Notes under the pieces: model-generated | The model's input: only the letters and a program-made list of their open reading frames with translations | What the model was told of the DNA's origin: nothing | Database searches by the model: none | Translations under genes and position numbers: made by a program | Origin: Alphaproteobacteria bacterium CG11_big_fil_rev_8_21_14_0_20_44_7 | GTDB lineage: Bacteria > Pseudomonadota > Alphaproteobacteria > Rickettsiales > 21-14-0-20-44-7 | DNA length: 6,284 nt | Direction of reading: 5' to 3' | Assembly: GCA_002787615.1 (NCBI GenBank) | Contig: PCXJ01000024.1 | Coordinates: 1-6,284 of the forward strand | Part shown: positions 1 to 4,635 of the stretch, one piece after another | Position numbering within the stretch: the first letter of the stretch is position 1 | Layout of the letters: each line of letters begins with the position of its first letter

Positions 1-27
1 TAACTCCAAAAACACTAGCAAAACACG

Positions 28-966
28 ATGACAAAAATCCTGATAGCAGAATCGCTGTATATAGAAGCCTTTGAGCGAGCCAAGAAATCCAGCCAAATTG
101 AGTTTGTTTATAAACCTGATATTTCCGTGCATGAATTAGAATCAGAAATTGCCGGATATGACGGGTTAATTGTGCGCCCAAAGCAAGTTACGGAACAAGC
201 AATTGCAAATGCTGGGAATCTCAAACTGATTATTCGCGGTGGCGCGGGGGTGAATTCCATTGCACTTGATGCCTGCAAAAAGCATGGCATTATTGTTGAG
301 AACACGCCCGCTTTGAACTCTGATGCCACGGCAGAATTCACTATTGCATTATTGATAAAATTACTGGCAAACCGCCATATTGAGCAAAGCCGTGAAAAAA
401 CCCGCAAAGGTACAGCCGGAATTCCTGAAAATTATATGGGTCGGGAATTGAAGGGCAAAAAAATCGGTATAATCGGGCTGGGGAATATCGGTCAGCGCAT
501 TGCAAAAATTGCCACAGCATTTGGTATGGAAGTTCTGTGCTATGCAAGGCAGCGCAAGGAATTGCCGTTTAATCAGGTGCAAAATCCGGATGAATTATTC
601 TCGGCAAATTGCGATGTGATTTCACTGCATATTCCACTCAGCGCCGAAACCAATAAAATAATTTCCACATCAGCTTTTGCACAAATGAAAAAAGGCACGA
701 TATTGCTGAATACGGCACGCCCGCAACTTATAGACTCCGCCGCCCTAAAAGCCGCACTGCAAGAAGATATTATCGCCGGATTTGGCATTGACGGTGATTA
801 TGATTTGGTTGAAGAATTTGTAAAAATCGGATTTGCCGAACGCGCCATAATCACCCATCACATTGCCGATTGCACATATGAAGCGCAGGCAAATATTGCA
901 ACACAGGCAATCAGGCAGGCAATCGCATTCTTTGAAAATGACGAAATGATAAACCGCGTGATTTAG
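28..966 (+). CDS. Short-form D-3-phosphoglycerate dehydrogenase-like 2-hydroxyacid dehydrogenase
   Basis: Cytoplasmic NAD(P)-dependent oxidoreductase of the D-isomer-specific 2-hydroxyacid dehydrogenase family; the closest pattern I recognise is SerA, which oxidises 3-phosphoglycerate in the first step of serine synthesis. Visible signatures are the substrate-loop motif RGGAGVN (residues 70-76), the segment GIIVENTPALNSDATAEFTIALL (87-109), the Rossmann motif GLGNIG (150-155), the catalytic-region Arg231 in NTARPQLID, and His278 in THHIADCTYEAQ. At 312 residues it ends after the catalytic and NAD domains and lacks the C-terminal ACT domain of long SerA. Oddities: the usual ARG is ARP, and the usual LDVFxxEP segment carrying the catalytic Glu reads GIDGDYDLVEEF, so the Glu cannot be placed with certainty. 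No Asp follows the second Rossmann strand (CYAR, 171-174), which may favour NADP; that is inference. No Shine-Dalgarno sequence precedes the ATG. Family certain, substrate uncertain. Confidence 0.88.
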   Translation: MTKILIAESLYIEAFERAKKSSQIEFVYKPDISVHELESEIAGYDGLIVRPKQVTEQAIANAGNLKLIIRGGAGVNSIALDACKKHGIIVENTPALNSDATAEFTIALLIKLLANRHIEQSREKTRKGTAGIPENYMGRELKGKKIGIIGLGNIGQRIAKIATAFGMEVLCYARQRKELPFNQVQNPDELFSANCDVISLHIPLSAETNKIISTSAFAQMKKGTILLNTARPQLIDSAALKAALQEDIIAGFGIDGDYDLVEEFVKIGFAERAIITHHIADCTYEAQANIATQAIRQAIAFFENDEMINRVI

Positions 967-967
967 A

Positions 968-2050
968 TTAGCGCTTTGCCAGCAAGCTCTCATAAACCGC
1001 AAAAGTACGGCTATACATTTTCTCGGCAGAAAGACTCTCAGCGTTTTTGATACAGGCTTTTTGCACTGCCTTATCCCCGCAAATCTTCAACAAATTTGCA
1101 ATCCCCTCACGCATGGATTCTGCATTCCCGACCTCAACCAGAAATCCGGTTTTTCCCTCAATCACGGTTTCAGTTGCACCACCATGATTTGTTGCGACCA
1201 CGGGCTTTCCCATCGCCTGCGCTTCCACTGCAATGCGCCCAAAAGCTTCCGGATCGGTTGAGGATGAAACTACAATATCAGCATTGGCAAGCACTGCGGG
1301 CATATCATTCGTCCCCGGCATAATCACGACATTATCGGGTAAAATCTCTTCCAGCTCTGCCATATATCCCGCATTATCAACATCGCCGACAATCACGCCG
1401 AGCGCATCCAGCCCGCGCATAGCTTCGGCAAAGATTTTCTGCCCTTTCCAGCGCGTAATTCTCCCTGGTAGCATAACAATTTTTTTGCCGGAAGGCAGCC
1501 CCATCGGGATTGGTTTTTTGGCAGGATTAAAATAATCCAAATCCACTCCGCGCTGGACAACAGTGATTTTCCTCTCATCAATTTTATAATTCTGCAAAAT
1601 ATGATTTTTGATGAAATGCGAAACCGCAATCACCGCATCTCCCTTGGTCATTATGGAATTATATGCGCGTTTTAGGCTGTTATGAAAATTATATGTTCCG
1701 TGGAAAGTTGTGACAAACGGAATCCCCGCCCATTTCGCTGCCAGATAAGCGCTATATGCCGGAGCGCGGCTGCGGGCATGTATAATATCCACCTTATTTT
1801 CTTTAATGATAATTTTGAGCAAATGCGCGTTATTTAGAATCACTAGCGGGTTTTTGCTCTGCGCTGCCAGCTCAAAATGATGCCCTTTTAGCTCGGCCAC
1901 CATCCTGCCACCGCTCGAAACCACGATTGAATTCCAGCCTTTTTCCACCAGCGCATTATCAATCTGCACCGTGCCGCGCTCCACACCGCCCTGCTCTAAT
2001 GACGGCAGAATTTGCAATATGGTGGGTTTTGTTGATGATTTCTTAACCAT
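968..2050 (-). CDS. Glycosyltransferase family 4 (GT-B fold)
   Basis: A 360-residue retaining glycosyltransferase, probably at the inner face of the cytoplasmic membrane, moving a sugar from a nucleotide donor onto a lipopolysaccharide, capsule or other envelope glycan. The N-terminal acceptor domain opens with ILPSLEQGGVERG (14-26), carrying the GGxE loop typical of GT4. DIIHARSRAPAY (88-99) and TTFHGTY (114-120) follow. The C-terminal donor domain contains GRITRWKGQ (196-204), whose Arg197 and Lys202 match the phosphate-binding pair of the family, and the E-x7-E motif Glu268/Glu276 in DPEAFGRIAVEAQAMGKPVVA. HGGATETVIEGKTGFLV (289-305) is the usual nucleotide-sugar region. Length is normal for the family. 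The gene is convergent with the dehydrogenase (1 bp apart) and divergent from purU (19 bp apart), so it is probably monocistronic. The precise sugar and acceptor cannot be read from the sequence. No good Shine-Dalgarno sequence is seen. Confidence 0.93.
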   Translation of the reverse strand: MVKKSSTKPTILQILPSLEQGGVERGTVQIDNALVEKGWNSIVVSSGGRMVAELKGHHFELAAQSKNPLVILNNAHLLKIIIKENKVDIIHARSRAPAYSAYLAAKWAGIPFVTTFHGTYNFHNSLKRAYNSIMTKGDAVIAVSHFIKNHILQNYKIDERKITVVQRGVDLDYFNPAKKPIPMGLPSGKKIVMLPGRITRWKGQKIFAEAMRGLDALGVIVGDVDNAGYMAELEEILPDNVVIMPGTNDMPAVLANADIVVSSSTDPEAFGRIAVEAQAMGKPVVATNHGGATETVIEGKTGFLVEVGNAESMREGIANLLKICGDKAVQKACIKNAESLSAEKMYSRTFAVYESLLAKR

Positions 2051-2061
2051 AAGGCTTTAAT
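2032..2061 (+). promoter_or_regulatory. Candidate sigma-70-type promoter of purU
   Basis: TTGATG at 2032-2037 (4 of 6 to the -35 consensus) is followed after 18 bp by TTTAAT at 2056-2061 (5 of 6 to the -10 consensus). The expected start point, about 2068-2070, coincides with the purU start codon at 2070, so the transcript would be leaderless or nearly so. The promoter lies partly inside the 5' end of the divergent glycosyltransferase gene. It rests on motif matching only. Confidence 0.35.
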
Positions 2062-2069
2062 AATGTGAT

Positions 2070-2918
2070 ATGCAGAAAAAGTATATAATAACTCTATCCT
2101 GCGCCGATAAAAAAGGCATTGTTGCCAGAGTTTCCGGCTTTCTGGCGGAAAATTCCTGCAATATTCTGGAATCTGCGCAATATAATGACCAATCCACCGA
2201 TAAATTCTTCATGCGTGTGGTTTTTGATGCTGAATCTGCGGATTTGGAAGAGCTAAAACTCAAATTCACCGAAATTGCCTGCGAATTTGCAATGGCATGG
2301 GAAATGCATGATACCTCCGTAAAACCGCGCGTTTTATTGCTGGTTTCCAAGGAAAGTCATTGCTTAAACCACCTCCTTCACCGCCTGCGCATCGGAACGC
2401 TAAATGCAGAAGTTCCGGCAGTAGTTTCAAATCATCCCGACCTCAAGGAATTTGCCGATTGGCACAAAATCCCGTTCCATCACTTGCCGGTAACGCCTGA
2501 AACAAAGGCTGAACAGGAAGCGAAAATTTATGAGCTAGTGCAGGAATTAAACATAGATTTGGTGGTACTAGCACGCTATATGCAAATTCTTTCACCGGAT
2601 TTATGCAAAAAACTCAAAGGTCAGGCGATTAATATCCATCATTCATTTCTGCCGAGCTTCAAGGGGGCAAAGCCTTATAATCAGGCATTTACCCGTGGGG
2701 TGAAGATTATCGGTGCAACCGCACATTATGTCACCACCGACCTTGACGAAGGCCCGATTATTGAGCAGGAAGTCATCCGCGTGAATCATACATATACTGC
2801 CGAGCAATTGCGGGAAGCGGGAAGCGATATCGAAAACGTAGTCCTCGCCCGCGCTATGAATTATCATATAGAGCGCCGAGTTCTGCTAAACGGCAGCAAA
2901 ACCGTAGTTTTCAACTAA
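2070..2918 (+). CDS. purU: Formyltetrahydrofolate deformylase
   Basis: Cytoplasmic hydrolase converting 10-formyl-tetrahydrofolate to formate and tetrahydrofolate, balancing one-carbon pools and feeding formate-dependent purine synthesis. The 282-residue length is normal for PurU. An N-terminal ACT-type regulatory domain (about 5-80: YIITLSCADKKGIVARVSGFL) precedes a formyltransferase-fold domain (about 86-280). The catalytic triad of the GAR-transformylase fold is present: Asn188 and His190 in INIHHSFLPSFKGAKPY, and Asp226 in TTDLDEGPIIEQE. The start is chosen because the ACT domain begins at residue 5 and the upstream frame offers no better start. No Shine-Dalgarno sequence is near the ATG; an AAGG lies 15 bases upstream, too far to help. 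It starts 19 bp from the divergent glycosyltransferase gene. Downstream it is convergent with a small lipoprotein gene 17 bp away. Identification is strong. Confidence 0.96.
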   Translation: MQKKYIITLSCADKKGIVARVSGFLAENSCNILESAQYNDQSTDKFFMRVVFDAESADLEELKLKFTEIACEFAMAWEMHDTSVKPRVLLLVSKESHCLNHLLHRLRIGTLNAEVPAVVSNHPDLKEFADWHKIPFHHLPVTPETKAEQEAKIYELVQELNIDLVVLARYMQILSPDLCKKLKGQAINIHHSFLPSFKGAKPYNQAFTRGVKIIGATAHYVTTDLDEGPIIEQEVIRVNHTYTAEQLREAGSDIENVVLARAMNYHIERRVLLNGSKTVVFN

Positions 2919-2935
2919 ACGCAACCGCCTATGGC

Positions 2936-3112
2936 CTATTGCGCCCAGCTATATGGCCTCATTTCCTCAGCGCAAACAACATTATAGCCGCAGATTTGCT
3001 GCTCATTCATGCTCATATCAATTGCGGCTGATGCTTTATTATAAGCGTATGGAGAGAGGTTTGTGCAAGCACTTGTAGTGGATAGAAGTAAAAAAATAAT
3101 TGCTAGTCTCAT
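2936..3112 (-). CDS. Small predicted lipoprotein, 58 residues, unknown function
   Basis: A short open frame on the minus strand reading ATG at 3112 to TAG at 2936. The product begins MRLAIIFLLLSTTSAC: a basic n-region, a hydrophobic core and a lipobox-like TSAC with Cys16 as the lipidation candidate. Threonine at -3 is less usual than leucine. The mature part is about 43 residues, with two more cysteines (Cys41, Cys47) that could form a disulfide, Met/Glu-containing stretches and an aromatic C-terminus ending YSWAQ. Evidence that it is real: an AAAAAGG Shine-Dalgarno sequence (3120-3126) 7 bases before the ATG, a consensus-like promoter further upstream, and a signal peptide exactly at the start. 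It is convergent with purU and divergent from the ECF operon. I do not recognise the family. It would tether to a membrane if lipidated. Confidence 0.62.
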   Translation of the reverse strand: MRLAIIFLLLSTTSACTNLSPYAYNKASAAIDMSMNEQQICGYNVVCAEEMRPYSWAQ

Positions 3113-3119
3113 ATTACTA

Positions 3120-3126
3120 CCTTTTT
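3120..3126 (-). promoter_or_regulatory. Ribosome binding site of the small lipoprotein gene
   Basis: On the minus strand AAAAAGG lies 7 bases before the ATG at 3112. This is a better Shine-Dalgarno sequence than those of the housekeeping genes in the window, and it decides both the start and the reality of this short gene. Confidence 0.55.
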
Positions 3127-3150
3127 AATAGTGTATTAATCGACACGCGC

Positions 3151-3179
3151 CTTCTAGCCCACTGAGCCCACTATGTCAA
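3151..3179 (-). promoter_or_regulatory. Consensus-like sigma-70 promoter for the small lipoprotein gene
   Basis: Reading the minus strand, a perfect TTGACA -35 (3174-3179) is followed by a 17-bp spacer and TAGAAG (3151-3156, 4 of 6 to the -10 consensus). The discriminator just downstream is GC-rich (GCGCG). The predicted start is roughly 35 bases before the ATG at 3112, leaving a short leader that contains the Shine-Dalgarno sequence. The leader has a weak GTGT/ACAC inverted repeat. This is the best-matching promoter in the window. Confidence 0.6.
3156..3172. repeat. Tandem 9-bp repeat inside a promoter spacer
   Basis: On the plus strand AGCCCACTG at 3156-3164 is followed directly by AGCCCACT at 3165-3172. 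The two copies almost fill the spacer between the -35 and -10 of the minus-strand promoter. A protein binding one face of the helix here would control that promoter. It could also be chance. Confidence 0.45.
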
Positions 3180-3189
3180 CCCCTAAAAC

Positions 3190-3201
3190 CGGATTATTCC
3201 G
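3190..3201. repeat. Inverted repeat CGGA-TTAT-TCCG
   Basis: A perfect 4-bp-arm inverted repeat with a 4-bp spacer in the region shared by the small lipoprotein gene (-) and the ECF operon (+). It abuts the tandem repeat at 3199-3216 and lies just upstream of the minus-strand TTGACA. It is short enough to occur by chance, but its position between two divergent promoters is suggestive. Confidence 0.35.
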
Positions 3202-3216
3202 ATAAAACCGATAAAA
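3199..3216. repeat. Tandem 9-bp repeat CCGATAAAA x2
   Basis: Two exact head-to-tail copies of CCGATAAAA, followed by a degenerate third CCTAAAAAA starting at 3218. They lie 83 bases upstream of the ECF operon start codon and upstream of the minus-strand promoter of the small lipoprotein gene. Such direct repeats in a divergent regulatory region are candidate activator or repressor sites. No matching regulator is encoded in the window apart from the sigma factor. Confidence 0.45.
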
Positions 3217-3262
3217 ACCTAAAAAATGTGATTTTGCCCGAAGGATTTTGCATATATGATGC

Positions 3263-3275
3263 GTATTACTAATAC
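3263..3275. promoter_or_regulatory. 13-bp perfect palindrome in the ECF operon promoter region
   Basis: GTATTA-C-TAATAC is a perfect inverted repeat with 6-bp arms, 23 bases before the first gene of the ECF operon. A weak sigma-70-like promoter (TTGCAT at 3248-3253, 16 bp, TAATAC at 3270-3275) would overlap it, as would an ECF-like arrangement of GGAT (3243-3246) and CGTATT (3262-3267), so a protein bound here would block or guide initiation. Neither promoter assignment is firm. Confidence 0.4.
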
Positions 3276-3298
3276 ATAACCCAAACATCGGAGAAAAT

Positions 3299-3694
3299 AT
3301 GTTTAAGAAAACCGCAATATTATCAGCATTTTTAGTAACCCTCGCAATCGCCGCCCCTTCATATGCAGAAAACCATTCAGATGGCTATGACAAATTGACC
3401 AAAGAAGAAAGACGCGAAAAATTCAAGAATATGAGCGAAGAGGATAAAAAAGCCTTCCACGAAGAACGCAAAGCGAAATGGGATGCTATGTCTAAGGAAG
3501 AAAAACTCAAAGTTATTGAAGAAAGACGCGCAGAAAGACAAAAAAGATACGAAGAAAAATGGAATGCAATGAGCGATGATGAGAAAATTGAGTTCGTTGA
3601 AAAGAAAATGAAAAAACGCCATGAGCGCAAAGGCAAAGACAAAGAGCATGGCGAAAAAGATTCAAACCATGGCAAAGGCCACGATTTTGAATAA
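3299..3694 (+). CDS. Exported, highly charged repeat protein with His-rich tail; candidate periplasmic sensor for the ECF system
   Basis: A 131-residue protein with a clear Sec signal peptide, MFKKTAILSAFLVTLAIAAPSYA, with likely cleavage after Ala23. The mature protein is almost entirely charged and predicted helical. It carries three related units: KFKNMSEEDKKAF (41-53), KWDAMSKEEKLKV (60-72) and KWNAMSDDEKIEF (87-99). The spacing is 19 then 27 residues. The last 24 residues are rich in His, Lys, Gly and Asp/Glu (His108, 117, 124, 128), a possible metal-binding tail. The pattern resembles secreted MS-x-EE-K/R repeat proteins of the DUF3106 sort, but I cannot confirm membership. GGAG at 3290-3293, 5 bases before the ATG, is a strong ribosome site. 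It is the first gene of a three-gene operon with an ECF sigma factor, so it may sense or buffer an envelope signal; CpxP/ZraP-like chaperone and CnrX-like sensor roles are analogies, not homology. The 3' end overlaps the sigma gene. Confidence 0.82.
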   Translation: MFKKTAILSAFLVTLAIAAPSYAENHSDGYDKLTKEERREKFKNMSEEDKKAFHEERKAKWDAMSKEEKLKVIEERRAERQKRYEEKWNAMSDDEKIEFVEKKMKKRHERKGKDKEHGEKDSNHGKGHDFE

Positions 3695-4220
3695 TCACTC
3701 TGATGAAGAGCTAATTGGCCTTGTTGCGGATGAGAGGGAAGCTCTGAAGCGCAAGGCCTTTTCTATTCTGGTGGCGCGCCATACGCGATATTTTTACAAT
3801 ATCGCCTATCGCATAACGCTGGAAAAGGAAGCTGCCGAAGATGTTGTACAAAGTTCCTTCCTGAAATTATGGCAAAACCCGAATTTGTGGGAAGCGGACA
3901 AAGCCAAATTCAAAACATGGTTTTATCGCATTGTGTGCAACGCGGCGATTGACCATAAGCGCAGATTAAAACCTGCCGAGCAGATTGATAATCTGGAAAT
4001 TGAGGATGAAAATTCTGCCGATATTGAAAAGAATGACGAGCAGAGAATTTTGCATAATGCGCTGAGCCAAATCCCACCACGGCAAAGAGCGGCAATTATG
4101 ATGGTATATTTTGAAGAAATGAAACAACAAGAAGCCGCTGATATTCTGGAAATCGGAATTAAGGCGCTGGAAAGTTTATTAAGCCGAGGAAAAAAGGCAT
4201 TGGAGGATATATTAAAATGA
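3669..4220 (+). CDS. ECF-family RNA polymerase sigma factor
   Basis: Cytoplasmic group IV sigma factor that redirects RNA polymerase to a small regulon. Counting from the ATG at 3669 (183 residues), the sigma-2 domain spans about 31-99, with AAEDVVQSSFLKLWQ (55-69) as the polymerase-binding/-10 region and FKTWFYRIVCNAAIDHKRR (81-99) after it. A linker rich in acid residues (105-124) follows. The sigma-4 domain (about 125-183) has IPPRQRAAIMMVYFEEMKQQEAADIL and the recognition helix IKALESLLSRGKKALEDIL. There is no C-terminal extension. The start is ambiguous: ATGs lie at 3621 and 3669, and a TTG at 3687 has AAAGG 8 bases upstream and gives the usual short N-terminus (NNHSDEELIGLV). All overlap the exported-protein gene, implying translational coupling. 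The stop overlaps the next gene by 4 bp. Family certain; target genes unknown, probably including its own operon. Confidence 0.93.
   Translation: MAKATILNNHSDEELIGLVADEREALKRKAFSILVARHTRYFYNIAYRITLEKEAAEDVVQSSFLKLWQNPNLWEADKAKFKTWFYRIVCNAAIDHKRRLKPAEQIDNLEIEDENSADIEKNDEQRILHNALSQIPPRQRAAIMMVYFEEMKQQEAADILEIGIKALESLLSRGKKALEDILK
3674..3678 (+). promoter_or_regulatory. Ribosome binding site pointing to a TTG start for the sigma factor
   Basis: AAAGG lies 8 bases before an in-frame TTG at 3687, which overlaps the stop of the upstream gene (3692-3694) by 8 bases. The ATG at 3669 has only a weak AAAAAGA (3654-3660) ahead of it. A TTG start would lower expression and tie it to translation of the exported protein. 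Confidence 0.4.
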
Positions 4221-4531
4221 GCAATGACATGAAAGAAATTTTTGAAAAACTAAAAATCCCTGAACCAAGTGCAGATTTGGAAATTAGGATTATTGCCAGC
4301 GCAGGCATTGCACCAACCGCAAAATCATATTTACCGAGATTCGCAGTAATCGCCGCTTGCATGCTGGTAATATTCAGCGTTTGGACAAACAACAGCCAAA
4401 CTCCCCTCCCGCCCGAAGCCATCCAGCAAACCGCTAATATTGCTGCGATTAATTATGAAGTTGATGGCTATGACATCTTGTCCGATATTGAATTCTTTGA
4501 CGAAGATGAGTTTGTTGAGGATATTGGCTGA
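4217..4531 (+). CDS. Single-pass membrane protein, putative anti-sigma factor
   Basis: A 104-residue protein whose ATG overlaps the sigma-factor stop in an ATGA junction, with a strong GGAGG (4202-4206) 10 bases upstream. A cytoplasmic N-terminus of about 40 residues (MKEIFEKLKIPEPSADLEIRIIASAG) precedes one membrane helix (about 42-56, FAVIAACMLVIFSVW) flanked by Lys36 and Arg41, predicting N-in/C-out topology. The outer 45 residues become very acidic at the end (83-102: ten Asp/Glu, no Lys/Arg). No zinc-binding HxxxCxxC anti-sigma motif is present, so if it restrains the sigma factor it is of a non-ZAS type. The PxPSxDLxxRIxAxA pattern recalls small membrane proteins next to ECF genes in alphaproteobacteria; the role is inferred mostly from position and topology. 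The acidic tail could meet the basic exported protein of the same operon. Confidence 0.8.
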   Translation: MSNDMKEIFEKLKIPEPSADLEIRIIASAGIAPTAKSYLPRFAVIAACMLVIFSVWTNNSQTPLPPEAIQQTANIAAINYEVDGYDILSDIEFFDEDEFVEDIG

Positions 4532-4548
4532 GGCTAAAGCTTAGAAAA

Positions 4549-4557
4549 TGGTATAAT
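4549..4557 (+). promoter_or_regulatory. Extended -10 promoter for the orphan membrane protein gene
   Basis: TGGTATAAT is a TGn-extended -10 with a perfect TATAAT (4552-4557). No good -35 is placed 16-18 bp upstream, which extended -10 promoters tolerate. The start would fall near 4564, giving a leader of about 70 bases before the ATG at 4636. Confidence 0.5.
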
Positions 4558-4569
4558 ACAATTAATTGT
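4558..4569. promoter_or_regulatory. Perfect 12-bp palindrome over the predicted transcription start
   Basis: ACAATTAATTGT is a perfect self-complementary 12-mer immediately after the extended -10, covering the expected start site. This is where a repressor dimer would block initiation. The AT-rich composition raises the chance of coincidence. Confidence 0.4.
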
Positions 4570-4599
4570 TTTATTGACTTGGTAAAGATTAATATACTA

Positions 4600-4632
4600 A
4601 ATTCCTCAATATACAGCATATAACGAGGAATT
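4600..4632 (+). promoter_or_regulatory. 5' leader hairpin that pairs with the ribosome binding site
   Basis: AATTCCTC (4600-4607) is perfectly complementary to GAGGAATT (4625-4632), which contains the GAGGAA Shine-Dalgarno sequence placed 5 bases before the ATG at 4636. Between them TATA (4610-4613) can pair with TATA (4619-4622) around a CAGCA loop, leaving a 2x2 internal loop. Folded, the RNA would hide the ribosome site; an AU-rich stem with an internal bulge is the usual build of RNA thermometers. The fold is inferred by hand pairing. Confidence 0.5.
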
Positions 4633-4635
4633 CAC

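Noticed and set aside
1..3. TAA at the left edge as the stop of a preceding gene
   Set aside because: Only three bases are available, so the frame cannot be shown.
1233..1535. 100-codon plus-strand frame opposite the glycosyltransferase
   Set aside because: Ser/Ile/Pro-rich shadow of a confident glycosyltransferase frame, with no ribosome site or domain.
2920..2943. CGCAA ... TTGCG inverted repeat after purU as a terminator
   Set aside because: The stem is only 5 bp with a 14-base loop and no T-run follows, so it is not a convincing intrinsic terminator.
2931..2987. Short plus-strand ATG frame after purU
   Set aside because: Eighteen codons with no ribosome site, antisense to the better-supported lipoprotein gene.
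3377..3675. Overlapping minus-strand frames of 90 and 96 codons rich in Phe/Ser/Leu
   Set aside because: Complement of the Lys/Glu-rich exported protein gene. AAA/GAA codons read backwards give Phe/Ser/Leu, mimicking a membrane protein.
4535..4550. CTAA-AGC-TTAG hairpin after the putative anti-sigma gene as a terminator
   Set aside because: A 4-bp AT-rich stem without a T-run is too weak.
4574..4598. TTGACT with TATACT as a promoter for the orphan gene
   Set aside because: The spacer is 13 bp, too short for a sigma-70 promoter; the extended -10 at 4549-4557 is a better candidate.
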